This document shows positions 16,201 to 24,224 of a stretch of DNA of 49,427 nucleotides, in pieces. This stretch comes from CAZGCA01 sp964524145 (lineage in GTDB: Bacteria; Hydrogenedentota; CAZGCA01): positions 1 to 49,427 of the forward strand of contig CAZGCA010000046.1 in assembly GCA_964524145.1 (NCBI GenBank). The letters run 5' to 3'. Each line of letters begins with the position of its first letter. Position 1 is the first letter of the stretch. A program made the position numbers and the translations under genes. Below the pieces are notes generated by a model. That model searched no databases and was not told the origin of the DNA. It was given only the letters and a program-made list of their open reading frames with translations.

Positions 16201-19200
16201 TCAGCCGACCGTAACCGTCGTACTCGAAGCACGTCTGCAATCCTCCCGGAAACGTCACCGATGCCAATGCATGGCCGGTGGGACCACCCATGTCGTCGTA
16301 ATAATTGTACGTAGTCACCGTGTTGCCCAAACCAGTGACGGCGGTGAGATTGCCGTCGGTGTATTCATACGTTATTGTCCGGTTCGCGTGGTCCGTCAGT
16401 TGCACCAGTCTGCCGCTCCCGTCGTAGTCCAACGCGAACGAATCGCCGTCGGAATGGGTTAGACCGGTAAGCCGGCCGTTGCCGTCGTATGTGGCCGTGA
16501 TGCGATTCCCGTTTCGGTCTTCCATATACTCGAACGCGCCGTCCGACCCGAACGAAAGCGTGCTGCCACTCTTCTCGGTCAACACATAGCTGTTGCCAAC
16601 CTTCGCCAGAGAGGCGAGGTTTCCGGGCATGGGCGAGAACGTGCTGTCCTCGTTCTCCGAGAAGGTCCGAAAGCTCTGGCCGCCTCGATACACTACGAGC
16701 ACCCCATCGTCGGGTTCGTCGATACGGAGGTCGTACCTGTGCGTCCATCCCCGGCCGAGGGGACCTTCATGAAATCGGGCCTGGATTGGCGCGTAATAGA
16801 CCCTGGCGAACGAGAGGCTGAAACCCGGACCAGGACAGGACGTGTCGGTTGCCGCGCTCAGAATGGTGTCCGGGTAGGACCCCAGGATCTTGCGTAGTTC
16901 GAAATCGACCAGGATGCTGACGTCGTGTGCCGGTTGGTCCAACCGTCCCAGATAGGTCGCGTTGGCGCGCAGCATGCCAAGATACTCGCCCCAGGTGGTA
17001 CCGAGTTCCGCGGCAAATGACGGCCACAATCGGTCCCACACGGCTTCGTCCACGCCCAACGGCCGCATTTCAGCTTTCATGAAATTCCAGTCGACCGGCA
17101 CATTCCCCGATGCGTCCTCGATGAGCGTGAAATCGTTGTGGGCATGTGCGCCGCCGGTCGGCAGGTACCGCACCGGGATGCGATTGGATGCACCGGGAGG
17201 CAGCACACCGGCATCCCCTGTTGCCTGAACGGCCAGTAGCTGGATGGGGTCGCACTGCCACGGATCGTTGTCGTCGAGCCGCATCTTCACGTAGTCCTGT
17301 GCGCACACCAAGGCGAGCAGCGGCGCAGGCATGTCGACGTCCCCAACGTTCTCGTACTCGATCCAGAGCGTGTTGATGCGCCCGTTGCGAACTATGTCGT
17401 TCAGAACGATGCGGGCCTCAAGTTCGGGCTCGGGACCGCCTTGCACGATCTCGAACATGTCCTCGAGCAGGAGTTCAGAGCTGTCCGGCCAGATGACGAC
17501 CACATCAACCGTTTGTGGGTTGTGCCCCGAGAGGTCCATGCTCACGGTGAGCGAGTCGTGCCACCATGAAGATGGTGCAAACTGGGCGAGCATGCCGCCG
17601 CCCTGATCGCGAAGCTGCACCTGCATGCCGTCCTCGAAGCCTAAGCCGCCAATTTCGACCGTAGTGCTTCCCGTGTTGCCCCCCGACCCGACGCTTATGC
17701 CTGCCAGGTATCGTTCTGTCGCGAAGCATTCCATTCTGAAGCGGGGCGTTTCGCCAGTCCAGTCAGCACAATAGACGCCGAAGTAGTACGTTGCTGCTTG
17801 TGGCGACGGGATCAGAATATCGAAGTGAGGCGATGTGGTGGGTGCCGGCAGCCAGTCATACTCTGTGATGCCGGCCAGATCATTGTATCGTCCAGTGAAC
17901 GACCACTCGCCCGAGCCCGCCAGCGGCGTGAGCCGCGCGACCAGATGCGTCGTTTCGCCAGCTCCGAGTTCGAGGCGGAAATTGTAGAACCCGTATGGCT
18001 CGGCGTCCATCTCCACAGGTTCGCCCAACGTGAGCGGCATCTCGCGGACAACGAGCGCCGTGCCCGTGTCACCGTCTTCCCTTCCCGCACCGCCGTCGAC
18101 GCTCATGGTCCCCGTGAATGTAGATGAAATGTAGTAGATGGCGATCCGCCCGCCGCCGCCGCCTCCGCCATATTCTGTGCCGGCTCCGCCCTTGGCTTCG
18201 ATCCGTCCGGAGCCGGCAAGTGCGCCTGCAGTAAGGTAGAGGCTGCCCCCGGACCCGCCGCCGCCGTCTCGGCCTGCTCCATTTCTTCCATTCGCGTCAA
18301 GAATCCCGTTCACGGTGAGCATGTCCGCAACGGTCAGACGGATGGCGCCACCGCCCGCGCCGCCAAGACCGCCGCCGCCGCTCCCGATGTCCGTAGGGAA
18401 CGCCGCAGATCCATACGGTTCACCACCGGGAACGTTGCTCCCCGTTCCACCATTGCCGCCTCGACCGCCGTAGCCCCCACCTGCCCCATACACGCCGGCA
18501 AGCCCCGCGCCGGGGCCCAGGTTCGCGGGATACCCGAGCGAAGTGACGACAGCGCCTTCGTCAATCGTGAATGTGTCAAATGAGAACGCGCCGTCGCCTG
18601 CGATCTGGAGTTCTGCGCCGCTTGGGACGGTGAACTCACTGGGCAGGGAATCTGCGTCCTCTGCCTCGAATCGGAACATGCCGACCAGATCTATCTGGCC
18701 GGTTGTAGTGTCAAAGAAACCTACCGTGCCCGGCTCTTCACCGTTGCTGTCGATTCCCGTGCCCGGTTCAGCGGTCGCCGTGCCTTCGAAGTCAGACGTC
18801 GCATAGTGAACCGCGATGCGGCCACCACCGCCGCCGCCCGCGCCGTGGGCACTCTCGCTCATGTCGCCTCCGTTGGCCGTGATGGCGCCCGAGCCAGCGA
18901 AGTGCCCCGTGGTAATGTTCACGCTTCCCCCGGATCCACCGCCCGAAGAGGCACCGACGGCCTGGCTGCCATTGGCCGAGATCGTCCCGTCGAGCGTCAA
19001 GGTGCCGCTGAGGTCGAGCCGTATCGCGCCGCCACCGGTTCCGCCGGTGCCGGTCGTACTACCTGAGCGGCCATAGCTTCCGCCGCCGCTACCCCAATCC
19101 GTCGGGAACATGGCGGAGCCGTATGTGATGCCGCCGGGTGAATAAGTCGTGCTGCCGCCCAGGCCGCCGTGGCCGCCGCCCGACGGATAGTAGCGTTCCT

Positions 19201-21064
19201 TCGTGCCCGCGCCCGGCCCTTCCTCTGCGGCGTAGCCCGCCGCGTCGGCGGAAACGGTCGCGTCGGCGGCAATTGAAAGGTTCGCACCGTTCATGGTCAA
19301 CGTTTGGCCGGGCGAATACAGCGCCAGTTCGGCCCCCGTCTCCAGCGTGACATCTGTGGTATCGCCGAACGCGACCCCTTCCGCGATGTCTGCTCTCGCA
19401 TTGGCTATCAGGGTGTATGATGAAAGCTCAAAGGGGCTATCGGCGGCCTCGAAACGCCACGTGACGCCGGAGACAAAAACGCTGTCGTCAGTATCGAAGA
19501 ACCCAACCGTACCGGGCATCTCCCCGGCGCTCTCGACACCCGTACCCGGCTCGGCGACCGCCGTGCCGGAGAAATCCGACGTCTGATAGTGAACCGCGAT
19601 GCGGCCACCACCGCCGCCGCCCGCGCCGTGGGCACCCTCGCTCATGTCGCCTCCGTTGGCCGTGATGGCGCCCGGGCCGGTGAAGTGCCCCGTGGTAATG
19701 TTCACGCTTCCCCCGGATCCACCGCCCGAAGAGGCACCGACGGCCTGGCTGCCATTGGCCGAGATCGTCCCGTCGAGCGTCAAGGTGCCGCTGAGGTCGA
19801 GCCGTATCGCGCCGCCACCGGTTCCGCCGGTGCCGGTCGTACTACCTGAGCGGCCATAGCTTCCGCCGCCGCTACCCAGGTCAACCGGTGCCACGGCCGA
19901 ACCGTACGATTCCCCCCCCGTCGAATACGACGTGCTGCCTCCCCGGCCGCCGTATCCGCCACCTGAAGGATAGTGCGTTTCCTTGATGCCTGCGCCGGCG
20001 CCCTGCTCTGCAGGATAGCCCATGGCGTTGGCGGAAACAGTAGCACCTTCTGCGATTGAGAGGTTCGCCGCGGCAATGGTCAGTGTGTTGCCGGGCGGAT
20101 AGAGCGAAAGTTGCACTTCCTGTTGCAGGACGACATCAGTCTCGTCACCGAACGTGACGCCTTCGTCGATACTTGCGATTGTGCCGGCAATGAGGGTGTA
20201 TGATGAAAGCTCGAACGGGCTGTCCTCCACCTCGAACCGCCATGCCGGTCCCGAATGGAATGTACCATCATCTGTGTCGAAAAACCCCACCGTACCCGGC
20301 TTCTCCCCGAGGCTGTCGGTCCCTACGCCAGGTTCGGCCACCGCCGTGCCGGAGAAATCCGAACTCTGATAGTGTACGGCGATCCGCCCGCCACCACCAC
20401 CGGCTTGCGCGTGCCCGCTGTCGGACCCGTTTCCCCCGTGTGCCGTGATGGCGCCGGAACCCGTCAGATGGCCCGTCGTGATGTAGACGCTACCACCCGA
20501 ACCGCCACCGGATCCGTAACCGACACCGTCCCCGCCGTTGGACGAAATCGTACCGTTCACGGTCGACGCACCGCTCACATCAAGCCGGATCGCGCCGCCG
20601 CCCGGGCCGCCAGTACCTGTGGTGCTCCCGGACTGCCCGTAGCTCCCGCCACCGCTGCCCAGATCCACAGGAGCCACGGCCGAACCATAACTGTCACCGC
20701 CCGTCGAATGGGATGTGTCGCCTCCCCGGCCGCCGTATCCACCGCCGGAGGGACTGTACTCCTCCTTAGTGCCAGCACCCGGACCTTCCTCCGCGGGATG
20801 GCCGGTAGCGTCGGCGGAAATGGTGCAGCCGGTGTCCACTGTCAGATTAGTAGCCTCTATCCGAACGAAGCCTTCGGTTGTCAGCGTAGCCCCATTGGTG
20901 ATCACGACGCCGTCGTGGGTGTAGGTTCCAGCGGTCCACGTTGTATCGGTATTCACAGTGATGTCCGCAGCGCGAACCGGGACCGAGCTCAGGCTGGCCG
21001 CAGCCAAGAGTGTGGTGAAGATGAGCTGCTTGCAGAAATTGGAACAACGAACGGGTGCTCTCAT
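13217..21064 (-). CDS. Giant secreted YD-repeat protein with glycine-rich modules and dockerin-like tail
   Basis: A 2615-residue secreted protein. A signal peptide ends at about residue 32 (SVPVRA before ADITV). Four glycine-rich modules of about 200-265 residues each follow to about residue 1000, with stretches such as GGGGGRIAVHY and TGTGGTGGGAIRLDLSG. Next comes a CARDB/pre-peptidase-like region (about 1000-1420). RHS/YD repeats occupy about 1435-2175 (YDGNGRLTGL-type units). A linker follows, then a domain containing PGDPNEK and TNQAAIVFDINDPI (DUF11-like, about 2368-2555), and two dockerin-type repeats ending ALGIEV. The canonical Rhs core end is degenerate and no toxin tip or immunity gene follows, so a structural or adhesive surface role is likelier than a polymorphic toxin. 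The ATG follows GGGAGGAG. It has its own promoter. Confidence 0.85.
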   Translation of the reverse strand: MRAPVRCSNFCKQLIFTTLLAAASLSSVPVRAADITVNTDTTWTAGTYTHDGVVITNGATLTTEGFVRIEATNLTVDTGCTISADATGHPAEEGPGAGTKEEYSPSGGGYGGRGGDTSHSTGGDSYGSAVAPVDLGSGGGSYGQSGSTTGTGGPGGGAIRLDVSGASTVNGTISSNGGDGVGYGSGGGSGGSVYITTGHLTGSGAITAHGGNGSDSGHAQAGGGGGRIAVHYQSSDFSGTAVAEPGVGTDSLGEKPGTVGFFDTDDGTFHSGPAWRFEVEDSPFELSSYTLIAGTIASIDEGVTFGDETDVVLQQEVQLSLYPPGNTLTIAAANLSIAEGATVSANAMGYPAEQGAGAGIKETHYPSGGGYGGRGGSTSYSTGGESYGSAVAPVDLGSGGGSYGRSGSTTGTGGTGGGAIRLDLSGTLTLDGTISANGSQAVGASSGGGSGGSVNITTGHFTGPGAITANGGDMSEGAHGAGGGGGGRIAVHYQTSDFSGTAVAEPGTGVESAGEMPGTVGFFDTDDSVFVSGVTWRFEAADSPFELSSYTLIANARADIAEGVAFGDTTDVTLETGAELALYSPGQTLTMNGANLSIAADATVSADAAGYAAEEGPGAGTKERYYPSGGGHGGLGGSTTYSPGGITYGSAMFPTDWGSGGGSYGRSGSTTGTGGTGGGAIRLDLSGTLTLDGTISANGSQAVGASSGGGSGGSVNITTGHFAGSGAITANGGDMSESAHGAGGGGGGRIAVHYATSDFEGTATAEPGTGIDSNGEEPGTVGFFDTTTGQIDLVGMFRFEAEDADSLPSEFTVPSGAELQIAGDGAFSFDTFTIDEGAVVTSLGYPANLGPGAGLAGVYGAGGGYGGRGGNGGTGSNVPGGEPYGSAAFPTDIGSGGGGLGGAGGGAIRLTVADMLTVNGILDANGRNGAGRDGGGGSGGSLYLTAGALAGSGRIEAKGGAGTEYGGGGGGGRIAIYYISSTFTGTMSVDGGAGREDGDTGTALVVREMPLTLGEPVEMDAEPYGFYNFRLELGAGETTHLVARLTPLAGSGEWSFTGRYNDLAGITEYDWLPAPTTSPHFDILIPSPQAATYYFGVYCADWTGETPRFRMECFATERYLAGISVGSGGNTGSTTVEIGGLGFEDGMQVQLRDQGGGMLAQFAPSSWWHDSLTVSMDLSGHNPQTVDVVVIWPDSSELLLEDMFEIVQGGPEPELEARIVLNDIVRNGRINTLWIEYENVGDVDMPAPLLALVCAQDYVKMRLDDNDPWQCDPIQLLAVQATGDAGVLPPGASNRIPVRYLPTGGAHAHNDFTLIEDASGNVPVDWNFMKAEMRPLGVDEAVWDRLWPSFAAELGTTWGEYLGMLRANATYLGRLDQPAHDVSILVDFELRKILGSYPDTILSAATDTSCPGPGFSLSFARVYYAPIQARFHEGPLGRGWTHRYDLRIDEPDDGVLVVYRGGQSFRTFSENEDSTFSPMPGNLASLAKVGNSYVLTEKSGSTLSFGSDGAFEYMEDRNGNRITATYDGNGRLTGLTHSDGDSFALDYDGSGRLVQLTDHANRTITYEYTDGNLTAVTGLGNTVTTYNYYDDMGGPTGHALASVTFPGGLQTCFEYDGYGRLTHVEDCSTTSGASVSYTYHDDGRVGVADAAGTTVSLWPDQHGLFHRVEDNLGRTVETHYDEGMNLTEIVNPAGGRYRFAYDHLGNPIQGTDPTGALVQFAHDTVLDVPTSYTDPNWNETGFEYDDAGNTIAVAYADGSREELTRDAQGDAAAYVRRDGTAISMTRNARGQVTRIDYPDSTWATYAYDTVGRLVGATDAAGTIVMEYNDRDLLIAITYPTSYGYTYEYSDSGQLTRRVSLVDGWALNYAYDDAGRLAEVADGEGAAFIQYEYDSAGRITLETKDNSTYTTYSYDEVGRVSSIVHYAPDDAVQARFDYVYDANGNVVSEGTLDGEWTYTYDPVDRVTSYTTPDGWWETYEYDTAGNRSVVSNENGHFFYAVNELNQYVSVNQTAKSGAVGSIQRDLNGNITSKVEVDKEGRTRSVEINCDEADRVENVKIAEDEVLDEQLYVYNPLGQTKEQTTGPIASTDRLQVSGDPVKGGEEQINEDGKVQQRTGDGRGVQFIVGPDKKPLHLQQDSDGNTQQVNDNNGDTIYQADYDPAGAIVDEIGEKPTDYLSEGQTGRQSIGNMVGQDGDFVDVGLDRPVSQAPRTEMITDVPSLPAPCQECSRIDTTPQTLDRASQDIAAELWAFLGTLGPDDTKTPPIPEPHSTLAQETNSVPHSPAESPPQGGPAAGNAGVVTYERVIRDTRRGVEKIERVSWPAGTRPPLGVITRLRARPRCRRQPKVADTFCNENVRCEASNQTVNPGDPNEKVGPVGWGANHIVAGDEPFFYTVYFENDPEIATAPAQEVFVTDVLDENLDWSTFRLTEITWADHWVDIPADAAMLYSRETVPDYRPEVGKSWWVDVTVEREGATVQWIFRTLDPETGDLPGEEWPLAGFLPVNDDNHIGEGHVSFTIWPKPDLPLGTVITNQAAIVFDINDPIVTNEVFNTIGVIINGDVNGDGDVNALDVQLVINEALGIDTGYDCDLNGDGSVNALDVQLVINAALGIEV
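18804..19094. repeat. 291-bp intragenic direct repeat, copy A
   Basis: Aligns without gaps to 19587-19877, offset 783 bases. I count four mismatches. It lies in the third glycine-rich module of the YD-repeat gene; flanking module sequence is much less similar. This indicates recent duplication or gene conversion. Confidence 0.95.
19587..19877. repeat. 291-bp intragenic direct repeat, copy B
   Basis: Partner of 18804-19094, in the second glycine-rich module. The offset of 783 bases is a multiple of three, so recombination between copies would remove or add one 261-residue module in frame. Confidence 0.95.
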
Positions 21065-21115
21065 TTGACTCCTCCCTGCCCAATTGAACTCCGCATTGGA
21101 CCCAGTTTCAACCTA

Positions 21116-21144
21116 ACACTAGCACGACGATGCGCTGGTGTCAA
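21116..21144 (-). promoter_or_regulatory. Sigma-70 promoter of the giant YD-repeat gene
   Basis: On the minus strand, TTGACA (21144-21139) and TAGTGT (21121-21116) have a 17-base spacer. The leader to the ATG at 21064 is about 45 bases. This separates the gene from the sulfatase operon upstream. Confidence 0.7.
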
Positions 21145-21195
21145 TCAGCGAAGCAACGTATCACGTGTCGCCGTTGTACCGGATGATCGGTGTCC

Positions 21196-24147
21196 TCATT
21201 CAGGTCCGATGACCACCGTCTGGTTGATTGTTCTCGCCGACGCTGGCCAGCGAACCGTGACGCCATCGGCAGCCACCATCTCGACGTAATACTCGATGTC
21301 CGATCCGGCAATGCGGTTTGCTGAGATCTCTGCCGTGTAGGTGTTCCGGGCGAGACGGCTGAGCGGCTCCTGAACGAACGAGCCAGTGCCCAAAACACGC
21401 CAGTGTACCGCTCCCTCCTGTGCCGGTGCCTTATCGAGCATGATAACCTTGACCGTAAGGGGCTCGCCGCGCGATAGGCAGGTGCGTTTCGTCGGCACAA
21501 TCACACGGGTCGGACCTGCATATGCGTTGCTCAGTAGTGCGTCTGCGGGCAACGGCTCCCCGAGTACCTGTGCCAATTCCGCGCCTGGTTGATTCAGCAT
21601 GCCGGGGAACGTGTGCTGTTCGAGGTTGCAGACGGTTCCCATAGCCCCGGATGTTGTCACGGTACCCAGCAGGTGGCGATACGCTTCTTCGACCACCTCG
21701 ACAAGCTCCTTGCGTAAGGGCAGCGCTGTCTTTTTGGCGATCTGCGCTTTCGCACTGGAACCGGTTTCCGCCTCGACCTGCTTGACAGCCGCATTGTATG
21801 TTGCCCATACGCACCGCATGTGTCCTGTCGAGCGTAGGAACTGCAGGTTGTTGAGCCAGTAATCGAATCGTGCGAGGTTGCCTGGGCCAATAACGTGCGG
21901 CCGCAGCGCAGCGAACTCGTCGACGAAGGCATACTCTTTCTTGACGATCTGCCAGGATCTCCCGTCCGGATTATAGCCGCCGGGTCCCTTGACCCAGTCC
22001 GACGGACGCGGCAGCCGCCCGTCCACGTCGCTGAGAATGCGGGCTGCATCCCGGGCTACTTTCGGGCCAAACTCGTGGAGCGCCCAATCGGCGTAGAAAT
22101 CGTCCGCAGGCGGATGCGGCGGCAGGGAGGGAGGGTCGGCGCCGTAATCCTTGTAGGGTTCGCCACCACAGTTGATCTTCTGGCTGTAGGCGGCGCCTTC
22201 GACTTCAATCGCCGCAACGCACGGGAATTCGACCTGCTTCAAGAAATCGACATCGAGCCTGCCGTCTCGTACTTCAACGTCAAACGTGTAGTCCAGCGCC
22301 CGGTCGCGTCCGACTCGGGCGAAAACGTCGAGGCTTTCGATGACCGTCTGTCCCTCGATCTTCACGCCGAAGACGCGCTTGCCTTTCTCCCCATAATGCG
22401 GCTCGCTGAAACGCAACGTGACCGTGTACGTGCCGTTGGGCACAACCAGTCGATAGGCGTCCATGTCGTACCGGACAATCCGGTACAGCGGGTCGTCGTC
22501 GGTGTCAGCGAAATCGGTATTCGCGAAATGTGCAACCCTGCCGCCTGCAACGCCCGAACCCTGCACCTCTACGTCAGGCCAGCCGCTCTGGTCCCACGCG
22601 GCCTGCGCCAACGCGGCAACGTTCGGGGCGAGTATGCGCGTGCGCCAGTGGATGCCCATGAGGCCCGTACAGCCGTAGTCCAGCGCGTCGCGCGCGTCAC
22701 GACGCATACGGCCGACCCACAATTGGAGCGACGTCATGGCCGGATCGTCTTCGAGCCACGGGATGGCCCACTGCCCGCGCCCTTCGACCTCGGCAAACCC
22801 CGGTTCAACGGGGTCGTGACCCACTGCCCGGTTGATACAGCTCACGGAGATGTCCTTGGGCAAGGTTTTGTCCAAGAGAGCGCGGTCGTATTGCGGGCCC
22901 AGCACCCATCCGCACGTTGCCAGCTTGAACTGCGCGCCGACGTTCCGGGCCGCGCTGTGGGCCGTGCGAATGTCATCGATAGTCTTCTGTACCTCCTCCT
23001 CAGAGACGTTTTCCCACGTCCAACCTTCGGGTGTCCAGAACCAATAATAGTCGAGAGGATGGGTTTTCATGATTCGCGTAAAGATGCCTTCGTACAGCTT
23101 CTGGACGCGACCTTGTTCGTCGCCCAGTCTCTCGCCCACACGCTTCGGCACCACGAGCGGCGTCTCCGTGCCGATACATGTCTTGACCCCCAGTCGACCC
23201 GCCTGGGCGAATGCCTCCCGGAACATGGTTGCCGTGCGGTTAAACACCTCGTTGCAGTCCTCGACCGCATCAGGCCGTGGGGTCAGTCCGCGCATGATCT
23301 CGGAGCCGTAGTCGTCGCGATCGAACAGTGCGGCGGCTCCACAAGCATAGTCGCTCGTCTTCTTCGCCTCGAATCCCCACCCCACCGGCAGGGCGGTATT
23401 GTAATAGATGGTCGGATAGCTGAAGGTTACCGTGCCGTCCGGTCCAACGTCCTCGGGGCGACCTATCCAGACCGTCGGCTCGGCGTTGGGCCTGTTCTCG
23501 GGATACGTGTGCAGTCCGAAGAAATTCATGCGCAACTTGGGCAACTGCGCGATGATCGCCTTGTAATCGTCCGGGTTCCACCAGTCGGGCCCTTCGGGGA
23601 AATCGTGGAACGGCTGGATGCCGCGTAGCTCAAACAGCGGGGAGTGGTGTTCGTCGAGCTCGGGCAACTTCAATGGGATCTGTGTGTCAGGCACTACGTC
23701 ACCGTGCAGGTAGAACCGGACGCCGAGGTGTTCCGCGAACCGGTACGCCGCGTACAACGTGGCCGTATCGCTCCCGCCAACGAGGTAGACCGCGCGGGAG
23801 ACGCCTTTCCCGTTCCGTGTCTTGAGCGCGTAGTTCTGCGGGCCCAACCCGGTTAACATCGTCTTGGCAGACGGATCATCGGCAAAGACCTCGGAGACCT
23901 TCGCGTTCTTTTGCGTTACGACGATGGCGTCTTCGCTCTCAGCCGATTGAACGATGGGCAACAACTCACCCGTTCGCAGGTAGACGTACCGCCGCACTTC
24001 GCGCGCTGCAAACGATTCCAGCCCGGATACCTTTTGCGGGCACACGATGACAACGTCGTTTCCAGCGGCACCGGCCTGCGTTCCGAACGACAAGACCGAC
24101 AACCACACGGCCACAGCAATCGCAATAGAAACCCGTTTCTGTCTCAT
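21196..24147 (-). CDS. Secreted DUF4838 / glycoside-hydrolase-like protein with malectin domain
   Basis: A 983-residue exported protein with signal peptide MRQKRVSIAIAVAVWLSVLS ending near AGAA. Residues about 30-150 resemble the N-terminal domain of alpha-glucuronidases and GH20-type enzymes (AAREVRRYVYLRTGELLPIV). Residues about 150-500 look like a TIM-barrel of the DUF4838 kind, with FELRGIQPFHDFPEGPDWWN and YYWFWTPEGWTW. Residues about 532-652 form a malectin-like carbohydrate-binding domain (NGTYTVTLRFSEPHYGEKG). The C-terminal part is not assigned. DUF4838 proteins cluster with polysaccharide-degradation genes; the reaction is unproven. It lies 77 bases after the HEAT-repeat sulfatase and is probably the last gene of that operon. 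The Shine-Dalgarno is GGGAGGAA. Confidence 0.8.
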   Translation of the reverse strand: MRQKRVSIAIAVAVWLSVLSFGTQAGAAGNDVVIVCPQKVSGLESFAAREVRRYVYLRTGELLPIVQSAESEDAIVVTQKNAKVSEVFADDPSAKTMLTGLGPQNYALKTRNGKGVSRAVYLVGGSDTATLYAAYRFAEHLGVRFYLHGDVVPDTQIPLKLPELDEHHSPLFELRGIQPFHDFPEGPDWWNPDDYKAIIAQLPKLRMNFFGLHTYPENRPNAEPTVWIGRPEDVGPDGTVTFSYPTIYYNTALPVGWGFEAKKTSDYACGAAALFDRDDYGSEIMRGLTPRPDAVEDCNEVFNRTATMFREAFAQAGRLGVKTCIGTETPLVVPKRVGERLGDEQGRVQKLYEGIFTRIMKTHPLDYYWFWTPEGWTWENVSEEEVQKTIDDIRTAHSAARNVGAQFKLATCGWVLGPQYDRALLDKTLPKDISVSCINRAVGHDPVEPGFAEVEGRGQWAIPWLEDDPAMTSLQLWVGRMRRDARDALDYGCTGLMGIHWRTRILAPNVAALAQAAWDQSGWPDVEVQGSGVAGGRVAHFANTDFADTDDDPLYRIVRYDMDAYRLVVPNGTYTVTLRFSEPHYGEKGKRVFGVKIEGQTVIESLDVFARVGRDRALDYTFDVEVRDGRLDVDFLKQVEFPCVAAIEVEGAAYSQKINCGGEPYKDYGADPPSLPPHPPADDFYADWALHEFGPKVARDAARILSDVDGRLPRPSDWVKGPGGYNPDGRSWQIVKKEYAFVDEFAALRPHVIGPGNLARFDYWLNNLQFLRSTGHMRCVWATYNAAVKQVEAETGSSAKAQIAKKTALPLRKELVEVVEEAYRHLLGTVTTSGAMGTVCNLEQHTFPGMLNQPGAELAQVLGEPLPADALLSNAYAGPTRVIVPTKRTCLSRGEPLTVKVIMLDKAPAQEGAVHWRVLGTGSFVQEPLSRLARNTYTAEISANRIAGSDIEYYVEMVAADGVTVRWPASARTINQTVVIGPE

Positions 24148-24224
24148 CGTACTCGTTCCTCCCTCACCCTGATTTCAGACAACCCTTGGCGTAAGAGCCA
24201 CATTGTTACCTTTGAAGAGACCGG

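Noticed and set aside
18130..20800. Repeated GC-rich DNA considered as a CRISPR or satellite array
   Set aside because: It stays in one reading frame and encodes glycine-rich modules of a secreted protein; there are no equal-length spacers.
13217..21064. Polymorphic Rhs toxin
   Set aside because: No toxin domain follows the YD repeats, the core end is degenerate, and no immunity-sized gene lies downstream in the same direction.
21895..23628. 577-codon ORF antisense to the DUF4838 gene
   Set aside because: Shadow of the real gene, which has a signal peptide and malectin domain; the antisense protein is rich in Arg/Val without motifs.
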